From Helicobacter fennelliae (lineage in GTDB: Bacteria; Campylobacterota; Campylobacteria; Campylobacterales; Helicobacteraceae), in contig NZ_UGIB01000001.1 of NCBI RefSeq assembly GCF_900451005.1, forward strand, positions 930,001-994,000: a stretch of 64,000 nt of DNA, in the 5' to 3' direction. Numbering within the stretch: the first letter of the stretch is position 1; each line of letters opens with the position of its first letter. Shown here in pieces: positions 16,467-25,184 of the stretch. The position numbers were made by a program, and so were the translations under genes. The notes below the pieces were generated by a model. It was not told where the DNA came from and searched no databases. It saw nothing but the letters and a program-made list of their open reading frames with translations.

Positions 16467-17012
16467 CTATACCCCCTTATCAATGTGTATTTTAATATTA
16501 AGCTTTGGATTTCTGTTGTTAATATCTATGGTTTCTCCTCCTGTTTTAGAATCTACCCTATAATTAATATTTGTTCCATCATCTAGCTGTCTTCTATAAA
16601 TGGGCTTTCCGTGTCTTTTGTCTATTCCAGACTCTAGTTCTTTCTTTGATTTAACAAGCTTTACTCTCTCATTAATATCTCCGTTGGACTTTAAGCCATT
16701 AGGCAACTTATCCACCACCTCCAACACCTCTTCTCTCGTCAAACTCCTATTAAAATTTGTTGCTCCTTTATTCACCTTATTAGTTCTATTCTTTGGCTTA
16801 TATCTACCTCTTGAGATTACAGCTAGTCCCAAATCTAATGCTAAATCTTTTGCAGTATCTAGCCAATCATTTTCTTGTTCTATATCATTGGTATTATTCT
16901 CTTCTTGCTCTTCAGGTAAGATAATCTCTATAAACTCATCACTCTCATCTAATGTTTCTATTCTTATAACATTATCAGGGATTGTCGCTTGATAATGCAC
17001 ATCTATTCCCAC
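16467..17012 (-). CDS. Orphan toxin C-terminal module (SGGETIDI type)
   Basis: A 181-residue frame. It begins at a GTG inside what is the ANRDVGIDV segment of the 848-residue effector at 17647-20193, then diverges. An acidic linker (EEQEENN) leads to a ~100-residue domain: SLTREEVLEVVDKLPNGLKS, RVKLVKSKKELESGIDK, LDDGTNINYRVDSKTGGETI, NIKIHI. I have a vague memory of DGT...YR..S.SGG.TIDI...KIHI tails in polymorphic toxins, but the activity is unknown. An in-frame stop lies just upstream, so the carrier is lost and delivery is unlikely unless it is rejoined by recombination. Confidence 0.5.
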   Translation of the reverse strand: MGIDVHYQATIPDNVIRIETLDESDEFIEIILPEEQEENNTNDIEQENDWLDTAKDLALDLGLAVISRGRYKPKNRTNKVNKGATNFNRSLTREEVLEVVDKLPNGLKSNGDINERVKLVKSKKELESGIDKRHGKPIYRRQLDDGTNINYRVDSKTGGETIDINNRNPKLNIKIHIDKGV

Positions 17013-17150
17013 ATCTCTATTTGCTCTCCATATTTTTTATCGTTTCTAGGTTCTATTTTTTTAGCATATTTTGTTAATCTTTTCCAATTATTCGCTACTC
17101 TTTCCTCATACCTAGCCCTTACATTCTGTGGCATTTGATTAAGGCTTTGT
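17013..17150 (-). pseudogene. Scrap of an effector pre-toxin region
   Basis: The minus strand reads QSLNQMPQNVRARYEERVAN, then NWKRLTKYAKKIEPRNDKK, and runs into a stop inside 16467-17012. This matches KQSLSQMPQHVRARYEERVA of the effector at 17647-20193, just ahead of its barnase-type domain. It is a leftover of the effector that carried an alternative toxin end, now separated from both carrier and toxin. Confidence 0.6.
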
Positions 17151-17152
17151 TG

Positions 17153-17635
17153 TTATAGGATTAGGTAGATATTGAAAACTTTTAAACGCCCTTGAAAATC
17201 AAGCTGCCTCAAGATTCCTCCACAAGAGTTATCATAGTCTCCACTTTCTATAAAATCCTCCAATATCTTTTCCCTTACCTTTTTCCCGCTACTTAAAAAA
17301 CCCTTACCCACTTCATTCCAATGCTTAAAAACTAAGATAATATTTTTATAGGCTATACCATTTCCATCATCATAAGTAAGCCATTCTAAAACACTCATCC
17401 AATCTCTAAAAGCATCGGGATTCCCTACACAATCTTTAGTGTGAAATAAAAAGGCATTTTGCATAATATCCATATAGTCAAATTCATAATCTTTTATATC
17501 CTTGCCATTTATCTTGACATAAAAAGTATATTTGTCCTCTATGAGTTCCTTTGGTATCTCACTTTCGCTTTGTATGGTATAGATTCCATATTCCATATCG
17601 TATTTAAAGTTTTTTGATTCCTCATCTAAATACAT
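17153..17635 (-). CDS. Barstar-like immunity protein for the 848-residue effector
   Basis: A 160-residue protein that starts 11 bp after the effector at 17647-20193. The pattern is barstar-like: YVKINGKDIKDYEFDYMDIM, then VGNPDAFRDWMSVLEWL in place of the toxin-binding helix of barstar (with two acidic residues retained), then IILVFKHWNEV. It ends VFNIYLIL, like the DFNIYLVG of the tandem trio. Its N-terminal 37 residues were copied into the chimera at 3816-4265. Its partner retains the catalytic Glu and His, so this immunity is probably needed. Confidence 0.65.
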   Translation of the reverse strand: MYLDEESKNFKYDMEYGIYTIQSESEIPKELIEDKYTFYVKINGKDIKDYEFDYMDIMQNAFLFHTKDCVGNPDAFRDWMSVLEWLTYDDGNGIAYKNIILVFKHWNEVGKGFLSSGKKVREKILEDFIESGDYDNSCGGILRQLDFQGRLKVFNIYLIL

Positions 17636-17646
17636 TGTATTCTCCT

Positions 17647-20193
17647 TTATTTTGGTATCAAATGTATGAAATCATTGTAATGATTGGGTGTATAGTAGAT
17701 ATAGTCATACAACACATTGCCATCTTGACTATGTCCTACTACAATTCGTTCTGCACCTCTACCACTTTGACTACTTGCTATGCTTATATCGTGTTCTTTG
17801 TAAAAGATAGGATTGCCCTTAGTGTCTCTCGTAGGTAGTTGTGCTATATCGTTTTTCCATTTTCTACCCGCCTCAAGTTTTTTGTCCGGCACCCCCTTAC
17901 TTCTTTTCCAATTACTCGCTACTCTTTCCTCATACCTAGCCCTTACATGCTGTGGCATTTGGCTAAGGCTTTGTTTTGGATATTTAGGTTTAGCTACTCT
18001 ATTGGTAGAACGAGTGATATATTTTGTTATTTTATACTCATATTGTTGAATTGTGATTTTGTTTTGCGTATTTCTTAGTTTTAGAGTTCTTGTTGTGAGT
18101 TTCTTACTAGCCCAACGGATAGCAACTTTTGCACCTTCTGCACCGGCTTTAATTACCACACCAGCAGTCCAACCACCCACAGGGATAAAAGCAGCACCTA
18201 ATGATACAGCATCTATGGTATCCCATAGCTTTTCATTCTCATACCAAGCTTTTTCCTCTTGCTTGGTATGGACTACTTGGATGATATAGCTATATTCTCT
18301 TTTTTCCACATCTATTCCCACATCTCTATTTGCTCTCCATAAATAAGCAAAGAATCTTATTTGCTTATTCTCCCATTCTTCTTTGAAAGGAATATTGACT
18401 ATTTCCCCTTTAATATTTTCTAATTCTTTAAATCTCTTAGAATAAACCAGAGGTTGTGTCTTATTGACTTGCTTTAATGTTTGCTCTATCTCTTCATCTC
18501 TATCAAATACAATGTATCCCCATTTAGTTTTATGTTTATATCTTTGTATAGATTCTTTAAGAAGACTTTGTTCATCACCTTGTATATTTTTCTTGTGAGA
18601 ATCTTTAAGAACATAATGGGCTTGAAGTGTGATAGATTCTATAAGATGATGTTCTAAAGGTGAATTAAAAGAATTGTGATTGTATTCTTGTGGTATATAC
18701 TCTATGGCATTAACTTTAATATTGGGCTTTATATTGTCATTGAGAGTGATAGCTTTAGGAATGTTTTTCTCAAAGCTTAATCTTTGCTCTAAAAGTTCTC
18801 CTACTTGTTTATCCTTTGGTTGGATAGTTTTAGAAGGAGAGATTTTGATATGAAAGTCTTTTTGTTCTTCATCTAAACCATACCTATTTAATACAAAATA
18901 CAAATCTGAATTAGTCATCTTAGAGCTGACATAAGCATTATGAAATTCTATAAAGCCATTTTCATCACTTTTAGCCCTATCTACAAAAGAATAAAAGTTT
19001 GGAGAATACACATAAATCTCTCTATTACTTAAAGCTTCTTTTTTATGATTAAAGCATTGGGCTTTGATGTGTATAGGGAGAGCATCTTTTGGAGTAGAGA
19101 GAGAAAGAGAAGAGTTTGTGGAATCTTTAGTGGAATAAGAGTGGGTAGGATAAGCAAGATAGTTTGGAAAAGTATGGAGAAGTGTATCTATATCAAGGGC
19201 ATTAGAGTTTTTGTTTAAGAGAAGTTCTATAAGGGATTGGTAGTCTTTGGAGGATAAAGTAGGATTTGGCACTAATTCATATTCTAAAGGATTAGAATCA
19301 AACATAGAAAAGAAAGATTGGAGTTTGGGTTTTAGATTATCAATAAGAGGTTGTATGAGATGTTCGGCAATTGAATCAGTTACCCATTTGCCTACTTGAG
19401 TATTAAGAAATAATCCAATGCCTACTGCGGCAAGGGCAGAGATAGCAACAGCGGGCAAGACAGGTAAAGCTGCTATACTTAGCCCCATTGATGAAGCCAT
19501 TAAGGATAAACCTATCTTTGTTGCAATATATGTCCCAGCTATTTCTGCTCCAAGAGTTACCCCAGCTTTTAATAAATCCTTACCATTATTGCCATAATTA
19601 TAAGTTAAACTTACTGAAGCACCCTCTGTTTGAAATAATACACTAGCCAAGATTCTGCCTTTAGTTCCAAGTCCTTTAGTTGATTCTTTGAGTGATTTAT
19701 CTACCCCATATTTCTCTGCTAATGTTGCCATTGAAGCAAACACTCCACTTAATCCACTCATTAGAGTATCTGCTATGTTACCTTGATATTCTAGCAAATT
19801 TGTATTAGATTCTATGACTAAAGTTGAAGTATTATCCTTATTGATAATTTCTTTAGCTGTAATGTTAGAATCTTCATAGGTAAAGGGTTGGTTTGTATTA
19901 TTTTGGTGTGCAGATTCTGTGTTGGTCGTAGATTCTATATTGTTTTGTTTGTTTAATGTTGTGGCATTTTTTAAAAACTCTTCACAATCAATATTGCACA
20001 TTATAACTTCTGCAAAAGGAATACGATTATATGTATCTTTAGAATCATAAAGTTTAAGATTATTATTTGGATTATAGGGAGCATTGGGGTTAGAATCTAT
20101 CATGCCAGCCTTAACATCAAATCCTTTATTACTAGAGTTAGGTAAGCCTATTTTAATACCTGCTGTGTTGGATTCATTGCTATCGTGATTCAT
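17647..20193 (-). CDS. T6SS effector with barnase-type ribonuclease C-terminus and hydrophobic core
   Basis: An 848-residue protein. The N-terminal carrier has LKLYDSKDTYNRIPFAEVIM. Residues about 215-265 are a long hydrophobic Ala/Ile/Leu stretch (GTYIATKIGLSLMASSMGLS and on) that may insert in a membrane during delivery. The middle is beta-rich, with HKTKWGYIVFDRD and EEWENKQIRFFAYLWRANRD also present in other island effectors. A second hydrophobic patch precedes the toxin: KWKNDIAQLPTR, YKEHDI (Glu800 = barnase Glu73), Arg812/816, YYTPNHYNDF (His838 = barnase His102). The catalytic residues are present, unlike in 5753-7288. A barstar-like gene follows. It likely cuts RNA in target cells. 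Confidence 0.8.
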   Translation of the reverse strand: MNHDSNESNTAGIKIGLPNSSNKGFDVKAGMIDSNPNAPYNPNNNLKLYDSKDTYNRIPFAEVIMCNIDCEEFLKNATTLNKQNNIESTTNTESAHQNNTNQPFTYEDSNITAKEIINKDNTSTLVIESNTNLLEYQGNIADTLMSGLSGVFASMATLAEKYGVDKSLKESTKGLGTKGRILASVLFQTEGASVSLTYNYGNNGKDLLKAGVTLGAEIAGTYIATKIGLSLMASSMGLSIAALPVLPAVAISALAAVGIGLFLNTQVGKWVTDSIAEHLIQPLIDNLKPKLQSFFSMFDSNPLEYELVPNPTLSSKDYQSLIELLLNKNSNALDIDTLLHTFPNYLAYPTHSYSTKDSTNSSLSLSTPKDALPIHIKAQCFNHKKEALSNREIYVYSPNFYSFVDRAKSDENGFIEFHNAYVSSKMTNSDLYFVLNRYGLDEEQKDFHIKISPSKTIQPKDKQVGELLEQRLSFEKNIPKAITLNDNIKPNIKVNAIEYIPQEYNHNSFNSPLEHHLIESITLQAHYVLKDSHKKNIQGDEQSLLKESIQRYKHKTKWGYIVFDRDEEIEQTLKQVNKTQPLVYSKRFKELENIKGEIVNIPFKEEWENKQIRFFAYLWRANRDVGIDVEKREYSYIIQVVHTKQEEKAWYENEKLWDTIDAVSLGAAFIPVGGWTAGVVIKAGAEGAKVAIRWASKKLTTRTLKLRNTQNKITIQQYEYKITKYITRSTNRVAKPKYPKQSLSQMPQHVRARYEERVASNWKRSKGVPDKKLEAGRKWKNDIAQLPTRDTKGNPIFYKEHDISIASSQSGRGAERIVVGHSQDGNVLYDYIYYTPNHYNDFIHLIPK

Positions 20194-20196
20194 TGG

Positions 20197-20880
20197 TTAT
20201 TCCTCAACAAAACAAATAAAAAGCGTGTTAAAGCTTATAAATTGAGTATCAATACCTTTAGATTCTAATGCTATTTTACTCTTTGTCCTTATAAAATCCC
20301 ATATTTCATAAATTTTCCTATCATTCTTTAAGTAAAAATTTAGAAAATGTAAGCGATAAATATTTTTTCGCCTATACCAACCTTTTGCGTTAAATGGAGC
20401 AATAAACATTTCGTTGTGATTATATAAAACAAAAACTTGATATTCCCCTATGCTTACTTCTACTTCTCCAAATTTAAAAAATTTTTTTTGGATTCCAAAT
20501 AGCTTTCTGCGCTCAAAACCTATACCGCTGTTTGTAACATAAAAGCGCACCATTCCAAATAAAATATTATAAATCTGATAAATAGTAAATCCAAAAAATA
20601 TACTCCATAAAATTTTAACTAGCAATGTTGTAAAAATATCTGTAAATACCCCTATACACAAAAGAATTACACATAATGCAAGAATTATTATATGAGTAAA
20701 TGTATTGAAAAAATAATATTTGGATTTTACCTCATACACAATCTCATCGCCCTTAGAATCTAACTTTATATTCTCTTGGTTTTTAGTGTCGTTGATTTCT
20801 TTAGATTCTGTGTTTGTAATAGATTCTCTTTTAGAAGCTAACTTCTTAGATTCTATATTGCTTTTTAGATTTTTGCTCAT
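20197..20880 (-). CDS. Two-helix membrane protein, candidate orphan immunity
   Basis: A 227-residue protein. A low-complexity front (NTESKEINDTKNQENIKLDS) like that of 12534-13427 is followed by two transmembrane helices at about residues 58-110, then a PH-like soluble part (VRFYVTNSGIGFERRKLFGI). The ATG overlaps the stop of the truncated effector 20880-21470 as TAATG, so the two are translationally coupled. The toxin it guarded has probably been lost; only the toxin's front remains. Confidence 0.55.
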   Translation of the reverse strand: MSKNLKSNIESKKLASKRESITNTESKEINDTKNQENIKLDSKGDEIVYEVKSKYYFFNTFTHIIILALCVILLCIGVFTDIFTTLLVKILWSIFFGFTIYQIYNILFGMVRFYVTNSGIGFERRKLFGIQKKFFKFGEVEVSIGEYQVFVLYNHNEMFIAPFNAKGWYRRKNIYRLHFLNFYLKNDRKIYEIWDFIRTKSKIALESKGIDTQFISFNTLFICFVEE

Positions 20881-21470
20881 TAAACTATCTCCACTTTTAA
20901 TAAATCCTTACCATTATTGCCATAATTATAAGTTAAACTTACTGAAGCACCCTCTGCTTGAAATATCCAATAAGCAATTCGTCCTTTCACTCCAAACTTT
21001 CTAACATTATTTTTGATATGTGAATCTAATTTCTCTGCTAATGTTGCCATTGCCCCAAACACTCCACTTATTCCACTCATTAGTGTATCAGTGGTATTAC
21101 CTTGATATTCTAGCAAATTTGTATTAGATTCTATGACCAAAGTTGAAGTATTATCCTTATTGATAATCTCTTTAGCTGTAATGTTAGAATCTTCATAGGT
21201 AAAGGGTTGGATACTATTGCTTTGTGAAGTAGTAATGCTTATTGGAGATTTTGTATTTTCTTGAGTAGTAATATTAAAATCATCTTGCTTTATTGGTATT
21301 GAAGTATTTTGTAAAAACTCTTGACAATCAATATTACACATTATAACTTCTGCGAAAGGAATACGATTATATGTATCTTTAGAATCATAAAGTTTAATAT
21401 TATTATTTGGAGCAAATAGAGTCCTATAATCTACCCCTCCCTTCTTATATGGCAATCCTTGCAGAAGCAA
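20880..21470 (-). pseudogene. Truncated effector: carrier half only
   Basis: 196 residues that match the N-terminal ~205 of the 848-residue effector (IKLYDSKDTYNRIPFAEVIM, FTYEDSNITAKEIINKDNTS, GASVSLTYNYGNNGKDLLK) and then stop after KVEIV. The break comes exactly where the full protein enters its hydrophobic stretch. It follows a type-C-tip vgrG and is coupled to an immunity gene, so the order vgrG, carrier, immunity is kept but the toxin is gone. Confidence 0.7.
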
Positions 21471-21500
21471 TGGGTCAAAGTTGCTCTTAGCATCTTCCCC

Positions 21501-23821
21501 TCACTCCGCCTTCACCTCCCCACCTTTAACTATAAGTCCTTTAGAATCTATGACTACTTCTACTCCACCAGCTTTAATAATAACACAATCTCCCTTAGCA
21601 GTAATAGAAGTGTCTCCTACTTGGTGAATTATAGTGTTACCAGCATTAACACTATAATTGGTTTGAATCTCTGAATTTGAAGAATCAGCCTCAAGACTTA
21701 AATTTTCATTTGTTGTTAAACTCATTGCTTTAGAAGATTTTAATATCGTTTTTTCATTGCTTACGAGAGTATAGTTTTGTGTGGTATTTATATCCATATC
21801 TCCCTCTACATTTTGCATCAAAGATTTTTCTATATGTGTTTGCACTTCTCCTTTAATCTCTTCGTGTTTATCTCCCTTTATCTCTTCTTTTACACTTCCC
21901 CCTATCTCCACCTCCTTATCCTCTCCTACATACTCACTACTATCCTTAGCTACTCTAAGTTTATTACTTGCTCCTACATTTAAAGTATGACTTAATCCTA
22001 CAATGGTATCTTTAGATAAAGCCACATTTGTATTATATTCTCCTCCAATACTTACAATCTTTGCTAAATCTATGGTTTGCGTATGAATCTTTTTAATCCT
22101 TTCATTATATGCTCCCTCTACTATGGAATCTTTATTATTCTGTATCTTTTGAGTGAAGTTATGTTTAATGAGTTCTTCATAATCTCTTTGTGCTTGAAGA
22201 TAGATTTGTTCTTTCTCTTTTATATTAGAGAGCGTGATTTCATTTAATCCAGATTCTACTATAGAAGAGTTTGTATCCTCTGTCTCTTTTGTATTATTAA
22301 GAGTTCTTGCACTTAAACTTGTTTGATGAGCATTTAAAGGCAAAGGAGGCAAGGCAGGATTACTTTGGTTATACAGACTAGCACTGATATAAGGCTTATC
22401 TATATCCTCATCAAAGAAACTTACAATCACTTCATCTCCCACTCTTGGAGTATGATACAAACCTGAACTTATACTTGCAATAGGAGAGCTTACTCTAAGA
22501 TAAGGAGAGTAATGATAAGAGTAGGCTTTCATTTGTGAATTGTTACTATCCACATCATTGTTTGTTGTATGATTTTCTTGTGAGTGTATATTCTCCTCTG
22601 TCTGTGTTGTATTGCTTAAAGTATCATTGGTTGTTTGTGTATGAGTGTTAGTATTTCCATTAATGTTTTGAAGAGTGCCTTGTGAATGGTTATTCTCTAT
22701 ATTTTTTCCTTGAACATTATTTTGTTCTTTCACTCTTGCATTATCTATAACCTCTTGAGAAGCAAAGCAATTTATTCGGACCTTTACTCTACCAAAGTTA
22801 TCTGTATGAATAGTATTTCTTTCTCCATCTATATCCTCACTCTCTCCAATAACAACTCCTAAAGTGCTACTAGGAGCTTTAGGCTTACTCTTTAAAGAGG
22901 GAGTATAGCTAAAGGTAATAGGTAAAAGGGTGAGGGTATTACTATAAGAGTGAGATTTACCTAAAGAAGAAGGAGAAGAAAGAGATTCTAAAGCATTAGA
23001 AGTATTTTGAGTGAGGGGATTAAAGCTTTCATTCCCTTTGTTTATCTGCTCTGTATTCATTAAAGAAGTAACACTTTCTTTTAAATGTTTTGCATTCTCT
23101 TTTTTAATGGCATTATCATTAGAATTAAAGTTATTCTCTAATAAAGATTCATTAATAAGTTCTTGCTCCATTCCTATAATTATAAAATCTCTTAAACTCT
23201 CTTTGTTTTCTTTTAAACTTGAGGAGAAGTTTAAAGTAATACTTTCATTTAAAGCTAAATCATAGATATTACTCTGTGCATTGAGACTTTGTTCAATCAC
23301 TCTTAATCTTTTTTCTTTTAAAGTAATGGGAGTTTTTAAATCACTGCTTTGAGTAAAGGAGGATTCATTGCTATAGTGATGCTCATTTATATGTAAAGAG
23401 TGTGTGAAATTATTCTGCTCTCCTTCTTGTAATAAGGAATCACTCTTTAGACTTAAACTTTCTAATGAAAAAGGATTGAGAGCATTCTGGCTACTTTGGC
23501 TAAAAGTATGAGCTCTTAAAGATTGAAGTTTAGAGACACTAGAGATACAAGGTTCATTTAAAGTGTTATTCACATTAGGATTAAAAGTAAGTTCTCTACT
23601 AGAGTGTCTTTGTGCGCTATCATAAAAGCATATACTCCCTCTCACATCACAAAAGTATATGCCATTATTATGGGCTAATCTTGTGATGAAGTCTAAATCA
23701 CTCTCCTCATATTGAGAAATAAGTTCTAACTTTGGATAGTGTAAAGCAATCCCAGAGAAATCCAAAGGTTTGATTAAATCGTGTGTATAAAAGTTGAGTG
23801 TAGAATGTATGGCTTCTATAA
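21501..23821 (-). pseudogene. vgrG: VgrG lacking its first ~215 residues (type-C tip)
   Basis: In frame from 23821 (VIEAIHSTLNF) to VKGGEVKAE, matching the intact VgrG from residue ~215 onward; 23551-23821 equals window bases 1-271. A TTG at 23765 gives a 754-residue frame, but nothing supports it as a real start. The 5' end was replaced at 23,821/23,822 by an immunity-gene scrap. The tip after EVEIGG differs from the other copies: EKSLMQNVEGDMDINTTQNY, then a Ser/Asn-rich helix. It precedes a KLYDSKDTYNR-type carrier (20880-21470). Confidence 0.75.
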
Positions 23822-23895
23822 CTTTGCTCCATATTCTTTTATAGAATCTCTAAATTTTTTTTCATAATTTGCTATGGCTTTGGAATCTACTTTTT
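23822..23895 (-). pseudogene. C-terminal scrap of an unidentified gene fused to vgrG
   Basis: The minus strand encodes VDSKAIANYEKKFRDSIKEY, GAKL and a stop inside the vgrG fragment. It does not match anything else in the window. Its place, between an immunity gene and vgrG sequence, suggests the tail of another immunity gene left by recombination. Confidence 0.3.
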
Positions 23896-23913
23896 AACAG
23901 GCAATTTTACTTA

Positions 23914-24327
23914 TCAATAAGGCTCAATCCTTTTTTCAATAGCAAGTTTATTCAGCTCATCAATGATAATTTTGATATAGCCTTCAAGTTTATTAAGATT
24001 TTCTTCAGTTTCTTTAAATGGAATAATATAATGATAAGCAGGAAAGTCATTAAAAAACCAAGTGCAACGCATATCATTAATGCTAAAATGCCAAATCATA
24101 GTTTCTATACAATCTATATAATCTATTAAAACAATATTATAGCCAAATGCCAACCATATATCCTTGCAATATTCAAAGGCATCTTCATAGCCAAAATTCC
24201 ATAACTCAAACTCCCAACGCATTTTGCCTGTCTCATCTTCGTTATATTCTTTGTCATACCAAATCAAGTGATGAGGGTCTATTGTTTCTCGTGCTTCTCG
24301 TGGTGTGGGAACATCATTAAATTCCAT
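23914..24327 (-). CDS. Candidate immunity protein for the toxin at 24337-25184
   Basis: A 137-residue acidic, Trp/Tyr-rich soluble protein. It follows the toxin by 9 bp. It shares with 1009-1431 the order YNIVLIDY, MIWHFSIND and ENLNKLE. The two are clearly divergent, as are their toxins, the pattern expected for co-evolving pairs. Family unknown to me. Confidence 0.55.
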   Translation of the reverse strand: MEFNDVPTPREARETIDPHHLIWYDKEYNEDETGKMRWEFELWNFGYEDAFEYCKDIWLAFGYNIVLIDYIDCIETMIWHFSINDMRCTWFFNDFPAYHYIIPFKETEENLNKLEGYIKIIIDELNKLAIEKRIEPY

Positions 24328-24336
24328 ATTGTCTCC

Positions 24337-25184
24337 TTATTTTCTAAGATATTTATCATTCACTTTTCGATTCGTTTTATTGAAGCTATTAATGATATTT
24401 TCGTAAATCTTATTACCCTTATAACCTCTCTTTTTTTGTTGTTTTACATAGTATTTAAAAGGTTTTATTTTTGTGCGTGGATTATACTTTAATATCCAAG
24501 CCATAATTCTGTCTTCCATAAGTTCTCTTGTCTGCTGTTTAGTAATATTTCTTAATTCACATATTTTTTCGGCTCGTTGTATTAAATCCCTTATCTCTTG
24601 GTATGGATTTCCTAGTCTTTTTAATTTTTTATTATACCACTCTCTTGCTTCTTGGCGAGAAAGCGTCTGTATTGGTATTCCATCAATTTTTTCTAACTTA
24701 TCTCTCCCAATATTTGCAATCTTATTAATTGCATTATAGGTAAAATAGTACACATTTTTTATTCTTGTTCCCACTAAAAGAGCAAACATTTCGCCACTTA
24801 CATCAACAAGCCCCTCCTCTTTGTATTCAATAGGTGCATAGATATGTAGCGTATTGCCCACCTTATGATTGGGATTCTCTATATAGGCATAAATCCTTAT
24901 TGTTTGATTGAGCCATTCTTGTTTTAGATTTAATATTATTTCTTCTCCTTTAAGTTCATAGTCATCTTTGTTTTTAAGTATCTGAAATGCTACATTATCT
25001 TTTACAGGTTGGGATTCATTTGGATTGCCTATGATAATACCCCACTTCGTCTCTTTCTTTTGCTCTTTATAAGCTTGTTTTTGTTTATTGCTTTGTTTAT
25101 CTTTGTTTGGAATCGTATCTTGGTTATAGTAAGCTTTGAGATAAATTTGTAAATGATTGATTGCTTGTAGTGCTTCTTGTTCTG
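24337..25184 (-). pseudogene. Effector C-terminal part with EAREWY-type toxin domain, 5' end lost
   Basis: The frame is open from the breakpoint at ~25,185 through the carrier end (same as about residues 135-265 of the effector at 1468-2745) to a distinct toxin domain: SRQEAREWYNKKLKRLGNPY, LRNITKQQTRELMEDRI, NSFNKTNRKVNDKYLRK. A GTG at 24861 would give a 174-residue protein without the carrier. The first ~135 residues were removed when the polyvalent block joined here. The toxin domain is a clear but diverged relative of the end of 1468-2745. Confidence 0.65.
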
